NCBI RefSeq assembly: GCF_004337475.1 | Contig: NZ_SJZJ01000017.1 | Span: 58,283-122,282 of the forward strand | Direction: 5' to 3' | DNA from: Nocardioides jejuensis | Lineage (GTDB): Bacteria > Actinomycetota > Actinomycetes > Propionibacteriales > Nocardioidaceae | Length of the DNA: 64,000 bases | Shown here: positions 37,437 to 46,548 of the stretch, piece by piece | Layout: every line of letters begins with the position of its first letter | Numbering within the stretch: the first letter of the stretch is position 1 | The notes under the pieces: model-generated | What the model was told of the DNA's origin: nothing | The model's input: the letters and a program-made list of their open reading frames with translations, nothing else | Databases searched by the model: none | Translations under genes and position numbers: made by a program

Positions 37437-38828
37437 TCACCGCTTGCCGGACGGCTTCCGCTTCTCGCGCGCCTGCACCTTGATCTCGATCGGGGTGCCG
37501 ACGAAGCCGAACTCCTCGCGCAGACGACGCTCGATGAAGCGCTCGTAGCCGGCGTCCAGCTTGCCGGTCGTGAAGAGCTTGAACGTCGGGTGGGCGACAG
37601 ACACCTGCGAGCCGAAGAGGATGCGCGGCTGCTTGCCACCGCGGACCGGGTGCGGGTGCTCCTGGACCAGGCGGCCGAGGAAGCCGTTGAACGTGCCCGT
37701 CGAGATGCGGGTCTCCCAGCCCTCGAGCGCCTTGTCGAGCGCGGGCACGATGCGGTCGATGTGCCAGCCGGTGCGGGCCGTGATGTTGATCCGCGGCGCC
37801 CACTGGACCTGGACGAGCTCGCGCTCGATCTCGCGGTCGAGGTAGTAGCGACGCTCCTCGTCGACGAGGTCCCACTTGTTGAACGCGATGATCAGGGCCT
37901 TGCCCATCTCGCGGACCATCTGCAGGATCCGGACGTCCTGCTCGGCGATGTTCTGCTCGGCGTCGAGGACCAGGATGGCGACCTCGGCGCGCTCGATCGC
38001 CGTGGCGGTGCGCAGGCTGGCGTAGTACTCGTGGCCCGAGGCCTCCTTGACCCGCTTGCGGATGCCCGCGGTGTCGATGAAGCGCCATTCGCGGCCACCG
38101 AACTCCACCAACTCGTCGACCGGGTCGACGGTCGTGCCGGCGACGTTGTCCACGACGACGCGGTTCTCACCGGCCAGCTTGTTGAGGAGCGAGGACTTGC
38201 CGACGTTCGGGCGACCGACGATGGCGATGCGGCGCGGACCGCCGATCTCCTTGCCCTCGGCCATCGGCGGCGGCTCGGGAAGGACGGCGAGGACGGCGTC
38301 CAGCAGGTCGCCGGTGCCGCGACCGTGCGCAGCCGAGATCGGGTAGGGCTCGCCCAAGCCGAGGTTCCACAGCGAGTACGCCTCTGCCTCGAGCTGCTGG
38401 TTGTCGACCTTGTTGGCGGTCAGGATGACCGGCTTCTTCGCCTTGCGCAGGATCTTGACGACCGCCTCGTCGTCATCGGTGATGCCGACCGTCGCGTCGA
38501 CCACGAAGAGCACGGCGTCGGCCAGCTTGACGGCGACCTCGGCCTGCGCGGCGATGTTGAGCGCGAGGCCTTCGGCATCCGGGATCCAGCCACCGGTGTC
38601 GACGACGGTGAAGGCGCGGCCGTTCCAGCTGGCGTCGTACGGCACGCGGTCGCGGGTGACGCCCGGGCGGTCCTCGACGACGGCCTCGCGGCGGCCGATG
38701 ATGCGGTTGACGAGGGTGGACTTGCCCACGTTGGGGCGGCCCACGACCGCCAGCACGGGGACCGGGCCGTTCTCCTCGTCGTCGCCGAATCCGGCGGGGA
38801 GGGTCGCTCCGGTGTAGTCGTCGCTCAT
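37437..38828 (-). CDS. der: ribosome biogenesis GTPase Der (EngA)
   Basis: A 463-residue GTPase with two tandem G domains, needed for 50S ribosome assembly. G1 is at [18 protein letters not shown] (domain 1) and [18 protein letters not shown] (domain 2); each has a DT(A)G and an NK-x-D-type motif (NKVDN; NKWDL). The C-terminal KH-like domain is present and ends in a basic tail ([14 protein letters not shown]). A ~20-residue acidic N-terminal extension precedes the first domain. It overlaps plsC by 4 nt (ATGA). Confidence 0.97.
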   Translation of the reverse strand: MSDDYTGATLPAGFGDDEENGPVPVLAVVGRPNVGKSTLVNRIIGRREAVVEDRPGVTRDRVPYDASWNGRAFTVVDTGGWIPDAEGLALNIAAQAEVAVKLADAVLFVVDATVGITDDDEAVVKILRKAKKPVILTANKVDNQQLEAEAYSLWNLGLGEPYPISAAHGRGTGDLLDAVLAVLPEPPPMAEGKEIGGPRRIAIVGRPNVGKSSLLNKLAGENRVVVDNVAGTTVDPVDELVEFGGREWRFIDTAGIRKRVKEASGHEYYASLRTATAIERAEVAILVLDAEQNIAEQDVRILQMVREMGKALIIAFNKWDLVDEERRYYLDREIERELVQVQWAPRINITARTGWHIDRIVPALDKALEGWETRISTGTFNGFLGRLVQEHPHPVRGGKQPRILFGSQVSVAHPTFKLFTTGKLDAGYERFIERRLREEFGFVGTPIEIKVQAREKRKPSGKR

Positions 38829-39520
38829 GCGTGGTCGTCCTGTTCAGCTGGAAGGGTGCCGGGAAGTTCCCGCCCGGTGAGGACCTTCGCGTCCTCGAGC
38901 GCGGCCAGCAGATGGCTGCGCAGCGACACCGTGGCCGACCCGACCTGTTCCTGGGTCCGCGGCCACGACACCGCCTGCAAACGGTACGGGGCGCCGAAGA
39001 CCATGTCGATTCGCGAGCCCCGTGGAGGCAGGCTCTCCGAGCCCGCACCGCGCTCACGGGTGCCGAAGAGCGTGACCGGAACCACGGGGGCACCCGTCAC
39101 CAGCGCGAGGTACGCCGCACCCCCGTGGATCGCCTCGAACTCGCCGGCGCCGCGCGCACCCTCGGGAAAGATGCCGACGACTCCCCCGCGCTCGAGCACG
39201 GCCAGGCACGAGCGGACGGCGGTCGGGTCAGGGTGCGTGCGGTCCACCGGGATCTGCCCCGCCGCGCGGAGGAACGGCGACATCGGGCCCGCGAAGAGCT
39301 CCCGCTTGGCCAGCGCGTGCACCGGCCGCGGGGCGAACGTCGCGAGCAGCGGCCCGTCGAGGAAGCCGACGTGGTTGCTGGCCAGGATCACCGGGCCCGT
39401 CGCCGGCACCCTCCCAGCGTGGTGCAGCCTGACGTCGTACCGCCGGCGCAGGAGCCAGCGGGCGCCCGGACGGCCACGGCGCAGCAACGCCGTCCGTGGT
39501 GCGACGGCGTCCCCGGCCAT
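38825..39520 (-). CDS. plsC: 1-acyl-sn-glycerol-3-phosphate acyltransferase family protein
   Basis: A 231-residue PlsC-type acyltransferase. The catalytic block NHVGFLDG (NHx4D), the glycine/arginine block [12 protein letters not shown] and the FPEGARG block are all present. It is expected to acylate lysophosphatidate or a related lipid at the membrane. Its ATG shares one base with the cmk stop (TGATG) and its end overlaps der, so cmk-plsC-der are translationally coupled. Confidence 0.88.
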   Translation of the reverse strand: MAGDAVAPRTALLRRGRPGARWLLRRRYDVRLHHAGRVPATGPVILASNHVGFLDGPLLATFAPRPVHALAKRELFAGPMSPFLRAAGQIPVDRTHPDPTAVRSCLAVLERGGVVGIFPEGARGAGEFEAIHGGAAYLALVTGAPVVPVTLFGTRERGAGSESLPPRGSRIDMVFGAPYRLQAVSWPRTQEQVGSATVSLRSHLLAALEDAKVLTGRELPGTLPAEQDDHA

Positions 39521-40197
39521 CAGACGGTTGCGGCCTCGACCAGCGCGACGACCTGCGCGATCACCTCGTCGAGCGTGTACGGCGTCGTGTCGATGTGGTG
39601 CGCGCCCTCGGGCATCGTCAGCGGCGCGGTGGCGCGGCTGGAGTCGATCTTGTCGCGGGCGAGCAGCGAGGCCTCGACGGCGGCGGCGTCCGTGCCGCCC
39701 TCCTCGAGGGCACGGCGCGCGGCGCGGGCCGCAGCGTCGGCGGTCATGTAGACCTTCACGGGTGCATCGGGCGCCACGACGGAGCCGATGTCACGCCCCT
39801 CGACGACGATGCCTCCTGCGCCGATGATCTCGCGCTGCAGCTGCAGCAGACGCGCCCGCACCTCGGGGACCGCGGAGACCGGGCTGACCGCGCCCGTGAC
39901 GGCCTCTCCTCGGATTGCCTCGGCGACGTCGGTGCCGTCGACGGTGATCGTCGGGGCGAGCGGATCCGTGCCCGAGGCGATGAGCGGCTTGCCCGCGAGA
40001 GCGGCGATGGCCGCGGGGTCGGTCAGGTCGACGCCCTGCTCGAGCATGAACCAGGTCATCGCCCGGAACATCGCGCCCGTGTCGAGGTAGCGGAGCCCGA
40101 GCCGGTCCGCCACGCCGCGCGACGTGCTCGACTTGCCGGAGCCCGACGGCCCGTCCATGGCGATGACGATGGTGGCGAGGGTGGGCGCGCTGCTCAT
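39520..40197 (-). CDS. cmk: (d)CMP kinase
   Basis: A 225-residue cytidylate kinase that phosphorylates CMP/dCMP with ATP. The P-loop is DGPSGSGKSSTSRGVADRLG (residues ~15-34), followed by LRYLDTGAMFRAMTW and the CMP-binding VVEGRDIGSVVAPDA. Length and order are normal. It follows tyrA by 11 bp in the same direction. Confidence 0.96.
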   Translation of the reverse strand: MSSAPTLATIVIAMDGPSGSGKSSTSRGVADRLGLRYLDTGAMFRAMTWFMLEQGVDLTDPAAIAALAGKPLIASGTDPLAPTITVDGTDVAEAIRGEAVTGAVSPVSAVPEVRARLLQLQREIIGAGGIVVEGRDIGSVVAPDAPVKVYMTADAAARAARRALEEGGTDAAAVEASLLARDKIDSSRATAPLTMPEGAHHIDTTPYTLDEVIAQVVALVEAATV

Positions 40198-40208
40198 GAG
40201 GCGGGAGC

Positions 40209-41297
40209 CTACTGGTGGACGGCCCATCCGCGCGCGTCGAGCGAGGAGGCGAGCTCCTCGACGCGGGTCTCGTCGACGACGAGCTCGACCTGACCGCCTG
40301 CACGCGCCGGATCGTGGTCGATCCGGACGTCCTCTACGTTGACGCCGACCGCGTCGACGTCGGCGAACAGGCGCGCCAGGTTGCCGGGCTGGTCGGGCAC
40401 ATGGACGAAGACCGAGGAGGTCGGCCGGACCGGGCCTCCGTGCTTGCCCGGGATCGCCCGGGTGCCGGCGACGCCGTTGGCGAGTACGCCGCGGAGCGCG
40501 TCGCGGTCCCCGGACTCGATCGCGGACTCGAGACGGTCGAGGTCCGCCCTGATCTGCCCGAGGAGGGCGAGGATCGCCGAGGCGTTGGCGGGCACGATCT
40601 GCAGCCACATGCCGGGGTCGGTGCCGGCCACACGGGTGACGTCGCGGACGCCGGGACCCGAGAGGGCCAGGTGACCCTCGGGCGCGTCCGCCAGGCGGCC
40701 CGCCACCAGAGCGGCCATCAGGTGCGGAACATGGCTGGTGCGCGCGACGGCGAGGTCGTGCTCGTCCGGCCCGAACGCGAGCGGCATTGCGCCCGTGAGC
40801 TCGGCGAGCTCCGTGACGACCTGCGTCGCGACCGGCGACGTCGTCGCGTGCGGCGTCACGGCCCACGGGCGTCCTTCGAACAGCGTCGCGGAGGCAGTCA
40901 GGGGGCCGGTGTGCTGCGTGCCCGCCATCGGGTGGCTGCCGCAGTAGCGCGCGACGTCCGCGTGCTCCGCAACCGTCGCGAGCGGCCCCGACTTCACGCT
41001 GCCGACATCGGTGACGAACGCCTGCGGGTGGGCTTCGAGAGCGCCCTCGATGACCCGGGCGAGGTGGTCAGGCGGGACGGCGACGACGACGAGCTGAGGC
41101 TCCGGCTCCGAGCCCGTGACCGGAACGCCGGCGCCGAGGCCGCTCGCCGTACGCAAGTTGGCCGGGTCGAGGTCCTCCAGCTGGACGTCGATCCCGCGGG
41201 CACGCAGCGCGAGCCCGATCGACGCGCCCAGCAGGCCAGCACCGACGATGCGGACCGGACCGACGAGCGCGACCGGGCGGCGGTCGACGTCAGGCAT
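40209..41297 (-). CDS. tyrA: prephenate dehydrogenase with C-terminal ACT domain
   Basis: A 362-residue TyrA that oxidatively decarboxylates prephenate to 4-hydroxyphenylpyruvate for tyrosine synthesis. The NAD(P)-binding motif VRIVGAGLLGASIGLALR, the TDVGSVKSG segment, the catalytic SHPMAGTQHTGP and a C-terminal ACT-type domain (SVFVHVPDQPGNLARLFADV, residues ~285-360) are visible. The ACT domain suggests feedback control by an aromatic amino acid. It overlaps aroH by 8 nt. Confidence 0.92.
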   Translation of the reverse strand: MPDVDRRPVALVGPVRIVGAGLLGASIGLALRARGIDVQLEDLDPANLRTASGLGAGVPVTGSEPEPQLVVVAVPPDHLARVIEGALEAHPQAFVTDVGSVKSGPLATVAEHADVARYCGSHPMAGTQHTGPLTASATLFEGRPWAVTPHATTSPVATQVVTELAELTGAMPLAFGPDEHDLAVARTSHVPHLMAALVAGRLADAPEGHLALSGPGVRDVTRVAGTDPGMWLQIVPANASAILALLGQIRADLDRLESAIESGDRDALRGVLANGVAGTRAIPGKHGGPVRPTSSVFVHVPDQPGNLARLFADVDAVGVNVEDVRIDHDPARAGGQVELVVDETRVEELASSLDARGWAVHQ

Positions 41298-41694
41298 CCG
41301 TCGGCGGGGTTGCGTCGTCCGGGACCTCGCGCACCTTGCTCAGGTCGCGACGCAGGTTGGCGGCGCCGTGGAGGTAGACGTGGGTGATGTCGGCGCGAGC
41401 CAGGTCGGTCTCGACGTGCGCCATCATCCGCACGACACGCGGCATGGAGCCCTCGATCTCCAGCTCGCGGGCACACACGAGCGGCACGTCGTGGAAGCCG
41501 AGGACGCGGGCGGCGTACGCGGGGAACTCGCTGGTCAGGTCCGACGTGGAGGTGAAGATGATCGAGATGAAGTCGTCGACGGTGATGTCGTTGCTCTCCA
41601 TCACGTCGCGCACCATCTCGGCCACCCGGTCGAGCATCTGCTCGCGGGTGTCGCTGTCGAGCTGGGTGGCGCCTCGCACCGCGCGCACTGCCAC
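41290..41694 (-). CDS. aroH: chorismate mutase, AroH type
   Basis: A 134-residue AroH-class chorismate mutase that makes prephenate for the adjacent TyrA. It begins VRAVRGATQLDSDTREQM, with the substrate arginine, and has SIIFTSTSDLTSEFPA and CARELEIEGSMPRVVRMM. The GTG start has GAGGAG upstream. The aroH-tyrA pair supplies two successive steps and is translationally coupled. Confidence 0.94.
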   Translation of the reverse strand: MAVRAVRGATQLDSDTREQMLDRVAEMVRDVMESNDITVDDFISIIFTSTSDLTSEFPAYAARVLGFHDVPLVCARELEIEGSMPRVVRMMAHVETDLARADITHVYLHGAANLRRDLSKVREVPDDATPPTDA

Positions 41695-41773
41695 GGGTCC
41701 TCCTCGGGTCGTTCCGGCGGGGCCAACCCTAGCGGCCCGGGCGCGGACGACGGCGCGGACAGTCCGGGCGCAG

Positions 41774-41779
41774 TAAGGT
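41774..41779 (+). promoter_or_regulatory. -10 element of leaderless promoter, NYN gene
   Basis: TAAGGT, 7 nt before the ATG at 41787. It supports that start and a leaderless message. Confidence 0.55.
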
Positions 41780-41786
41780 CCCCGTC

Positions 41787-42350
41787 ATGGCTGAGGCACC
41801 GCGCACGACCTTCGTCCTCGTCGACGGCGAGAACATCGACGCCACGCTCGGTGGCAACATCCTCGGCAGGCGCCCTCGCGCCGACGAGCGCCCCCGCTGG
41901 GACCGGGTCCTGCAGTTCGCCGAGGAGCACTGGCGCCAGCCCGCGACCGGCCTCTTCTTCCTCGCCGCCAACGAGAACCTCCCGATGGCGTTCGTCCAGG
42001 CGTTGCTCGCGATCGGCTATCGCCCCATCCCGCTGTCGGGAGCACCGGGCGAGAAGGTCGTCGACATCGCCATCCAGCGCACCCTCGACGCGCTGCGTGA
42101 CCGCGACGACGACGTCATCCTGGTCAGCAACGACGGCGACTTCGTCGACGAGATCGACGAGCTGCTCGACGGTCGCCGCGTCGGCGTCGCGGGCTTCGTG
42201 GAGTTCCGCAACAGCGCCTTCCAGCAGCTGGTCAGCGCCGGTCTGGAGACCTTCGACCTCGAGTACGACGTCCAGGCGTTCACGGAGCCGCTCCCCCGCA
42301 TCCGGATCATCCCGATCCACGAGTTCGACCCGACGCAGTTCCTGCTCTGA
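41787..42350 (+). CDS. NYN domain protein (PIN-like ribonuclease fold)
   Basis: A 187-residue single NYN domain. The three acidic motifs are visible: FVLVDGENIDATLGG near residue 10, RDDDVILVSNDGDFVDEID near residue 110, and further acidic positions between. This is the PIN-like/LabA-type metal-dependent RNase fold. The substrate is unknown. It is plus strand inside a minus-strand cluster and is followed 11 bp later by a small gene, so the two probably form a two-gene unit. Confidence 0.82.
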   Translation: MAEAPRTTFVLVDGENIDATLGGNILGRRPRADERPRWDRVLQFAEEHWRQPATGLFFLAANENLPMAFVQALLAIGYRPIPLSGAPGEKVVDIAIQRTLDALRDRDDDVILVSNDGDFVDEIDELLDGRRVGVAGFVEFRNSAFQQLVSAGLETFDLEYDVQAFTEPLPRIRIIPIHEFDPTQFLL

Positions 42351-42361
42351 GGGAGGGCGAC

Positions 42362-42667
42362 ATGGTTGCCAGCAAGGCCGCCCGCGAGCGCAAGGCGGCG
42401 AGCGAAGCGGGGACGCTCGCACGCGTGCGGATCACCCTCGACGCAGCCCAGCAGTTCGTCTACACGATCAGCTGCACGGCCTGCAGTGCCCGCGACGACC
42501 GGCCGTGGTCGACGTACCGACCGGGGTCGGACAACGGTTACATGGCGGCCATGGACCGGTGGATCTTCCACCTCCACGAGAACCACCGCGACACCGAGGC
42601 GCCGTGCCTGGCCTACCTCGGCGCGGCACAGCAGCGCCTGCACGAACGCCGCGAGGGCCAGCGCTAG
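42362..42667 (+). CDS. small hypothetical protein downstream of the NYN gene
   Basis: A 101-residue protein I do not recognise. A basic N-terminus (KAARERKAASEAG) precedes a compact region with two close cysteines (ISCTACSARDDRPW), a WIFHLHENHRD segment and a third cysteine (APCLAYLG). The C/C...H/H...C spacing might bind a metal, but this is only a reading of spacing. The basic ends suit nucleic-acid contact. It is 11 bp after the NYN gene and overlaps the next, convergent gene by 4 nt. Confidence 0.65.
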   Translation: MVASKAARERKAASEAGTLARVRITLDAAQQFVYTISCTACSARDDRPWSTYRPGSDNGYMAAMDRWIFHLHENHRDTEAPCLAYLGAAQQRLHERREGQR

Positions 42668-42885
42668 AGGCGCTCCATCCTCGGGAACGGACTCGCGATC
42701 CGGACCCTGCGGGAGCCGAAGTCGACGGTGACCGCGCTGGCCTCCATGCCCACCACCCGCCCGAGGCCGTAGACGTCGTGGGAGACCCGGTCGTCGAGGG
42801 CGTAGCACTCGACCACGATCTCGGGGGCGGGTGCAAAGGGGCTCGAGGCGAGGTGTCGCCGTCCGCGTGCGGACATGTCTGTCAT
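42664..42885 (-). CDS. small Tudor-like (UvrD/PcrA C-terminal type) protein
   Basis: A 73-residue protein whose C-terminal ~45 residues (CYALDDRVSHDVYGLGRVVG, then VTVDFGSRRVRI) resemble the Tudor-like module at the end of UvrD/PcrA helicases, which binds RNA polymerase, here without a helicase. The ATG at 42885 is preferred because CATACT lies 7 nt upstream (leaderless); ATG at 42876 is also possible. The role is unknown; RNA polymerase or nucleic-acid binding is a guess from the fold. Confidence 0.65.
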   Translation of the reverse strand: MTDMSARGRRHLASSPFAPAPEIVVECYALDDRVSHDVYGLGRVVGMEASAVTVDFGSRRVRIASPFPRMERL

Positions 42886-42916
42886 CACGTCCAGTATGCG
42901 CCCTCGCCGGGCACCC

Positions 42917-42957
42917 GACGACCACACGAGCGCCGGCGGGCGGCGGGTGTGGTCGTC
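42917..42957 (-). terminator. hairpin after rluB
   Basis: GACGACCACAC (42917-42927) pairs with GTGTGGTCGTC (42947-42957), with an inner CGCCGGCG hairpin in the loop. It lies just past the rluB stop on the minus strand. Confidence 0.6.
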
Positions 42958-42974
42958 AGGGACCGCAGGAGGCG

Positions 42975-43781
42975 TCAGAGGCCGACGATGTCGAGCAGCG
43001 CGCCGAGCTCGTCGTCCGTCAGCTCGCGGACCTTGCCCAGGCCCAGCCCCATCAACAGCACCGGGCCGAACGACGTGCGGGTCAGCCGGCGTACCGGGTG
43101 ACCGACCTCGTCCATCAGGCGCCGGACGATCCGGTTGCGGCCCTCGTGGATGGTGAGCTCGACGATCGAGCGGCCGGTCGGGTTGCCCTTCGGACCCGCG
43201 ATCAGCTTGACCTTGGTCGGCAGCACCGGGCCGTCGTCGAGGCTTACTCCCCCGCGCAGCGTCTTCAGCGTGGAGGGCCAGACGTCGCCGTCGACCTCCG
43301 CGACGTACGTCTTGTCCACCTCGTACGACGGGTGCGCCATGCGGTGCGCGAACTCACCGTCGTTGGTGAGCAGGATCAGGCCCGACGTGTCGGTGTCCAG
43401 GCGGCCCACGTGGAAGAGCCGCTCGGGGCGGTCCTCGACGAAGTCGGTGAGCGTCTGCCGACCCTCCGGATCGCTCATGGTCGAGACGACCCCGCGCGGC
43501 TTGTTGAGCACGAGGTAGACGTGCGCGGAGACCGGCGGGAGCCGCTTGCCATCCACGTGGATGACCGCGGTGTGCGGGTCGACCTTGGTGCCGAGCTTGG
43601 TGATCACCTCACCGTCGACCTCGACCAGGCCGTCGAGCATGAGCTCCTCGCACTTGCGGCGCGAGGCCACACCCGACTGCGCAAGGAACTTCTGCAGGCG
43701 GACCTGGCCGTCCTCGTCGGTCTCGACCAGCGCGCGCGTGTGGCGCGTCGTCTTCGCGGGCTTCGTGATGTCATCCGTCAT
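42975..43781 (-). CDS. RsuA/RluB family rRNA pseudouridine synthase
   Basis: A 268-residue enzyme with an N-terminal S4 RNA-binding domain (VRLQKFLAQSGVASRRKCEEL) and a catalytic domain whose nucleophile Asp lies in FHVGRLDTDTSGLILLTNDG. The typical end motif EGRNRIVRRLMDEVGHPVRRL is present. It modifies a uridine in 16S or 23S rRNA; RluB-like position next to scpB argues for 23S. It overlaps scpB by 4 nt (ATGA). Confidence 0.93.
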   Translation of the reverse strand: MTDDITKPAKTTRHTRALVETDEDGQVRLQKFLAQSGVASRRKCEELMLDGLVEVDGEVITKLGTKVDPHTAVIHVDGKRLPPVSAHVYLVLNKPRGVVSTMSDPEGRQTLTDFVEDRPERLFHVGRLDTDTSGLILLTNDGEFAHRMAHPSYEVDKTYVAEVDGDVWPSTLKTLRGGVSLDDGPVLPTKVKLIAGPKGNPTGRSIVELTIHEGRNRIVRRLMDEVGHPVRRLTRTSFGPVLLMGLGLGKVRELTDDELGALLDIVGL

Positions 43782-44395
43782 GCCGAGCCCTCCGCGAACG
43801 CCGCGGCGAGCTCGTCCTCGAGGTCGTCCATGTCGGGCAGGAACGGGGCGAGCTCGGGCAGCTCCTCCAGGGAGGTGACGCCGATGCGCTCGAGGAAGTA
43901 GTTGGTGGTCCGGTAGAGGTTCGCGCCGGTCTGCTCGTCGCTGCCCGCCTCCTCGACCAGGCCACGGGAGAGCAGCGTGCGCATGACTCCGTCGACGTTG
44001 ACGCCGCGGATCGCGGAGACCCGTGCACGGGACACCGGCTGCTTGTAGGCGACCACCGCGAGCGTCTCGAGCGCAGCCTGGGTGAGCCGCGCCTGCTGCC
44101 CGTCGAGGACGAACGCCTCGACCACGGCGGCGTACTCGTCGCGGGTGTAGAAGCGCCAGCCACCGGCGACGTTGCGCAGCTCGAAGCCGCGCCCCTGCTC
44201 GGTGTACTCCTCGGCGAGCGTCTGCAGCGCGCCGACCACCTCCTCGACCGGATAGCCCACGGCCGAGGCGAGGGTCACGGAGTCGAGCGGCTGGTCGGCG
44301 ATCATCAGGATCGCCTCGAGCGCCGGGTTGAGGTCGGCGACCGCAACGGCGAGCGTCGTCTCGTCGGCCGCTGCCTCGGCGGGCTGGTCAGTCAT
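43778..44395 (-). CDS. scpB: segregation and condensation protein B
   Basis: A 205-residue ScpB, the winged-helix kite subunit of the SMC-ScpAB condensin. It has LEAILMIADQPLDSVTLASAV, RGFELRNVAGGWRFYTRDEY, ETLAVVAYKQPVSRARVSAIRG and TTNYFLERIGVTSLEELPEL. It overlaps scpA by 8 nt. Confidence 0.95.
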   Translation of the reverse strand: MTDQPAEAAADETTLAVAVADLNPALEAILMIADQPLDSVTLASAVGYPVEEVVGALQTLAEEYTEQGRGFELRNVAGGWRFYTRDEYAAVVEAFVLDGQQARLTQAALETLAVVAYKQPVSRARVSAIRGVNVDGVMRTLLSRGLVEEAGSDEQTGANLYRTTNYFLERIGVTSLEELPELAPFLPDMDDLEDELAAAFAEGSA

Positions 44396-45260
44396 CGCTC
44401 TCCTCCGGGAGGGGTACGTCGTCGGTCGGGTCGACGGGCGCGCCGTCGAACTCGTCGATCTCGAAGTCAGTGTCGTCGTCGCCGGTCCAGCGCACCGACA
44501 GGTCGCCCAGCGGCGAGACCTGGTCGAACGCGATCGCGCCCTCGCGGTAGAGCTCCAGCAGGCTGAGGAAGCGCGCGACCCGGGTCAGCGTGTCCGGCGC
44601 GTCGCCGCAGAGCGCGCGGAAGGTCAGGGTGCCGCTCCGCTTGAGCCGGTCGACCACGATGCCGGCCTGCTCGCGCACGGAGACGGTGTTCTGGTGGATG
44701 TGGTGCGTCGGCAGCGCGAGCACCGGCTTGGGCGCCATCGCCTTCGCTGCCAGCGCTGCGAACTGCTCCAGGCCGATGCCGATCAGCACCTCGGGCAGGA
44801 GCGAGGCGAAGCGCTCCTCGAGCCCGACGGCCCGGGGGTGACGCTTCTCCTCCCCCACCATCCGGGCCTCGAACACGGACGCCACCTGCTTGAACGCCTT
44901 GTACTGCAGCAGGCGTGCGAACAGCAGGTCACGGGCGTCGAGGAGGGCGAGGTCCTCCTCGTCCTCGACGTCGCCCTGCGGCAGCAGCCGCGCGGCCTTG
45001 AGGTCGAGCAGCGTGCTGGCCACGAGCAGGAACGACGTCGTCTGCTCGAGGTCCCAGGCCTCGCCCGCCGCCTTCACGTGAGCGATGAACTCGTCGGTGA
45101 CCTTCGACAGGGCCACCTCGGTGATGGCCAGCTTGTGCTTGGAGATCAGCGACAGCAGCAGGTCGAACGGACCCTCGAAGTTGTCGAGCCGCACCTCGAA
45201 GCCGCCGGACTCCGCAGCGCCCTCGATCTCGGCGGTCCGAGCCTCGGGGGCTGCGGTCAC
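44388..45260 (-). CDS. scpA: segregation and condensation protein A
   Basis: A 290-residue ScpA kleisin. The N-terminal SMC-binding part reads FEVRLDNFEGPFDLLLSLISKHKLAITEVALS; the middle is DLARLLQYKAFKQVA-like and the C-terminal winged helix includes FRALCGDAPDTLTRVARFLSLLELYREGAI (in parts). It bridges SMC heads with ScpB. The start GTG overlaps the upstream stop (GTGA). Confidence 0.95.
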   Translation of the reverse strand: MTAAPEARTAEIEGAAESGGFEVRLDNFEGPFDLLLSLISKHKLAITEVALSKVTDEFIAHVKAAGEAWDLEQTTSFLLVASTLLDLKAARLLPQGDVEDEEDLALLDARDLLFARLLQYKAFKQVASVFEARMVGEEKRHPRAVGLEERFASLLPEVLIGIGLEQFAALAAKAMAPKPVLALPTHHIHQNTVSVREQAGIVVDRLKRSGTLTFRALCGDAPDTLTRVARFLSLLELYREGAIAFDQVSPLGDLSVRWTGDDDTDFEIDEFDGAPVDPTDDVPLPEESDD

Positions 45261-45577
45261 CGTGCCCTCAGGCGGCGTACCAGTGCGGAGTCGTCGCCGT
45301 GCGCCTCGAACTCGGCGAGGACCAGCGCCACGGCCTCGCGCACGACGCGGCCACGGTCGGCCGCGATGCCGTGCTCGCGGCGTAGCACCAGGCGCGTGTG
45401 CTCGATGTCCATCAGCTCGTCGGAGGTGATGTAGACCGTCATCTTCTCGTCGTGCCGGACCCGGCCCGACGAGGACGTGCGCGTGGCCGCAGGGGCCGCC
45501 GATGGCGCGGGGTCAGGGACGGCCTGCAGGGACGCGGCCGTCGGGCGGAACAGGTCGTCCGCCGCGGGCATGCTCAC
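45257..45577 (-). CDS. small ribbon-helix-helix-like protein between parA and scpA
   Basis: A 106-residue protein with a ~45-residue disordered Ala/Pro/Ser N-terminus and a C-terminal segment, KMTVYITSDELMDIEHTRLVLRREHGI... RGRVVREAVALVLAEFEAHG, that fits one beta-strand followed by helices, as in ribbon-helix-helix DNA-binding proteins. The position between ParA and ScpA suggests a role in segregation. The GTG at 45577 overlaps the parA stop (GTGA); an ATG at 45571 is an alternative. Confidence 0.72.
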   Translation of the reverse strand: MSMPAADDLFRPTAASLQAVPDPAPSAAPAATRTSSSGRVRHDEKMTVYITSDELMDIEHTRLVLRREHGIAADRGRVVREAVALVLAEFEAHGDDSALVRRLRAR

Positions 45578-46548
45578 GCGTCGAGCCACCGGGCCGCCAC
45601 CTCCCGCGCGAGCTGGCGGTACTGGTCGGCACCCGACGAGGTCGCGGCGTACGTCGTGATCGGCTCGCCGGCCACGGTGGAGTCGGAGAACTTCACGGTG
45701 CGACGGATGACCGTGTGGAAGACGATGTCACTCCAGCCCTTGACCAGGGTCTCCATGACCTCGCGGCTGTGCAGCGTGCGGCCGTCGAACATCGTGCCGA
45801 GGAGGCCGTCGATCTGCAGGCCGGGGTTCAGGCGGCTCTTGACCTTGTCGATCGTGTCCTTGAGCAGCGCCACGCCACGCAGGGCGAAGTACTCGCACTC
45901 GAGCGGGATGATGACGCCGTGGGCGGCCGTCAGGGCGTTGACCGTGAGCAGGCCGAGCGACGGCTGGCAGTCGATCAGGATGACGTCGTAGCGGTCGCGG
46001 ACGGCGGCGAGCTTGCTCGCGAGCACCTGCTCGCGACCCACCTCGTGCACGAGCTGGATCTCGGCGGCCGACAGGTCGATGTTGGCGGGCAGCAGGTCCA
46101 TGCCCTCGACGCCCGTCTCGACGACGACGTCGTCGAAGGTGGTGCCCGGGTCCATGAGCAGCTGGTAGGTGCCGGTCTCGATCTCGTTGGGGTTGAGGCC
46201 GAGGCCCACCGAGAGCGAACCCTGCGGGTCGAAGTCGACCAGGAGCACCTTGCGGCCGTACTCCGCCAGGGAGGCACCGAGGTTGATCGTCGTCGTGGTC
46301 TTGCCGACGCCACCCTTCTGGTTGCACATGGCGATGACGCGGGCGTTGCCGTGGACCGCGAGCGGCTGGGGCTCGGGGAAGACGGGCAGCGGGCGGCCGG
46401 TCGGGCCGATCTCGCCGGTCAGCTCCGGCGTGACGACAGCCGGGGTCGGGAAGGCGCTCACGGTCGCTCCTGCATCGGTCGGGGTCGGCGTGCGCACGAG
46501 GGGCGGCATCTCCGTCGCGGTGGTGCCCGTCGGGGTGAATCCGCTCAT
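45574..46548 (-). CDS. parA: ParA family chromosome-partitioning ATPase
   Basis: A 324-residue ParA/Soj-type ATPase with a ~68-residue Pro/Thr-rich extension before the domain. The deviant Walker A motif is QKGGVGKTTTTINLGASLAE (Lys78 and on), followed by VLLVDFDPQGSLSVGLG (Walker A') and YDVILIDCQPSLGLLTVNAL (Walker B). It heads the parA-RHH-scpA-scpB-rluB operon (as Rv1708-Rv1711), and no parB lies next to it. It is probably not the origin-proximal ParA but a condensin-linked paralogue. Confidence 0.92.
   Translation of the reverse strand: MSGFTPTGTTATEMPPLVRTPTPTDAGATVSAFPTPAVVTPELTGEIGPTGRPLPVFPEPQPLAVHGNARVIAMCNQKGGVGKTTTTINLGASLAEYGRKVLLVDFDPQGSLSVGLGLNPNEIETGTYQLLMDPGTTFDDVVVETGVEGMDLLPANIDLSAAEIQLVHEVGREQVLASKLAAVRDRYDVILIDCQPSLGLLTVNALTAAHGVIIPLECEYFALRGVALLKDTIDKVKSRLNPGLQIDGLLGTMFDGRTLHSREVMETLVKGWSDIVFHTVIRRTVKFSDSTVAGEPITTYAATSSGADQYRQLAREVAARWLDA

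Noticed and set aside
39520..40866. cmk frame extended upstream into tyrA
   Set aside because: The extension is out of frame with tyrA and is low-complexity shadow. The ATG at 40197 begins the kinase domain.
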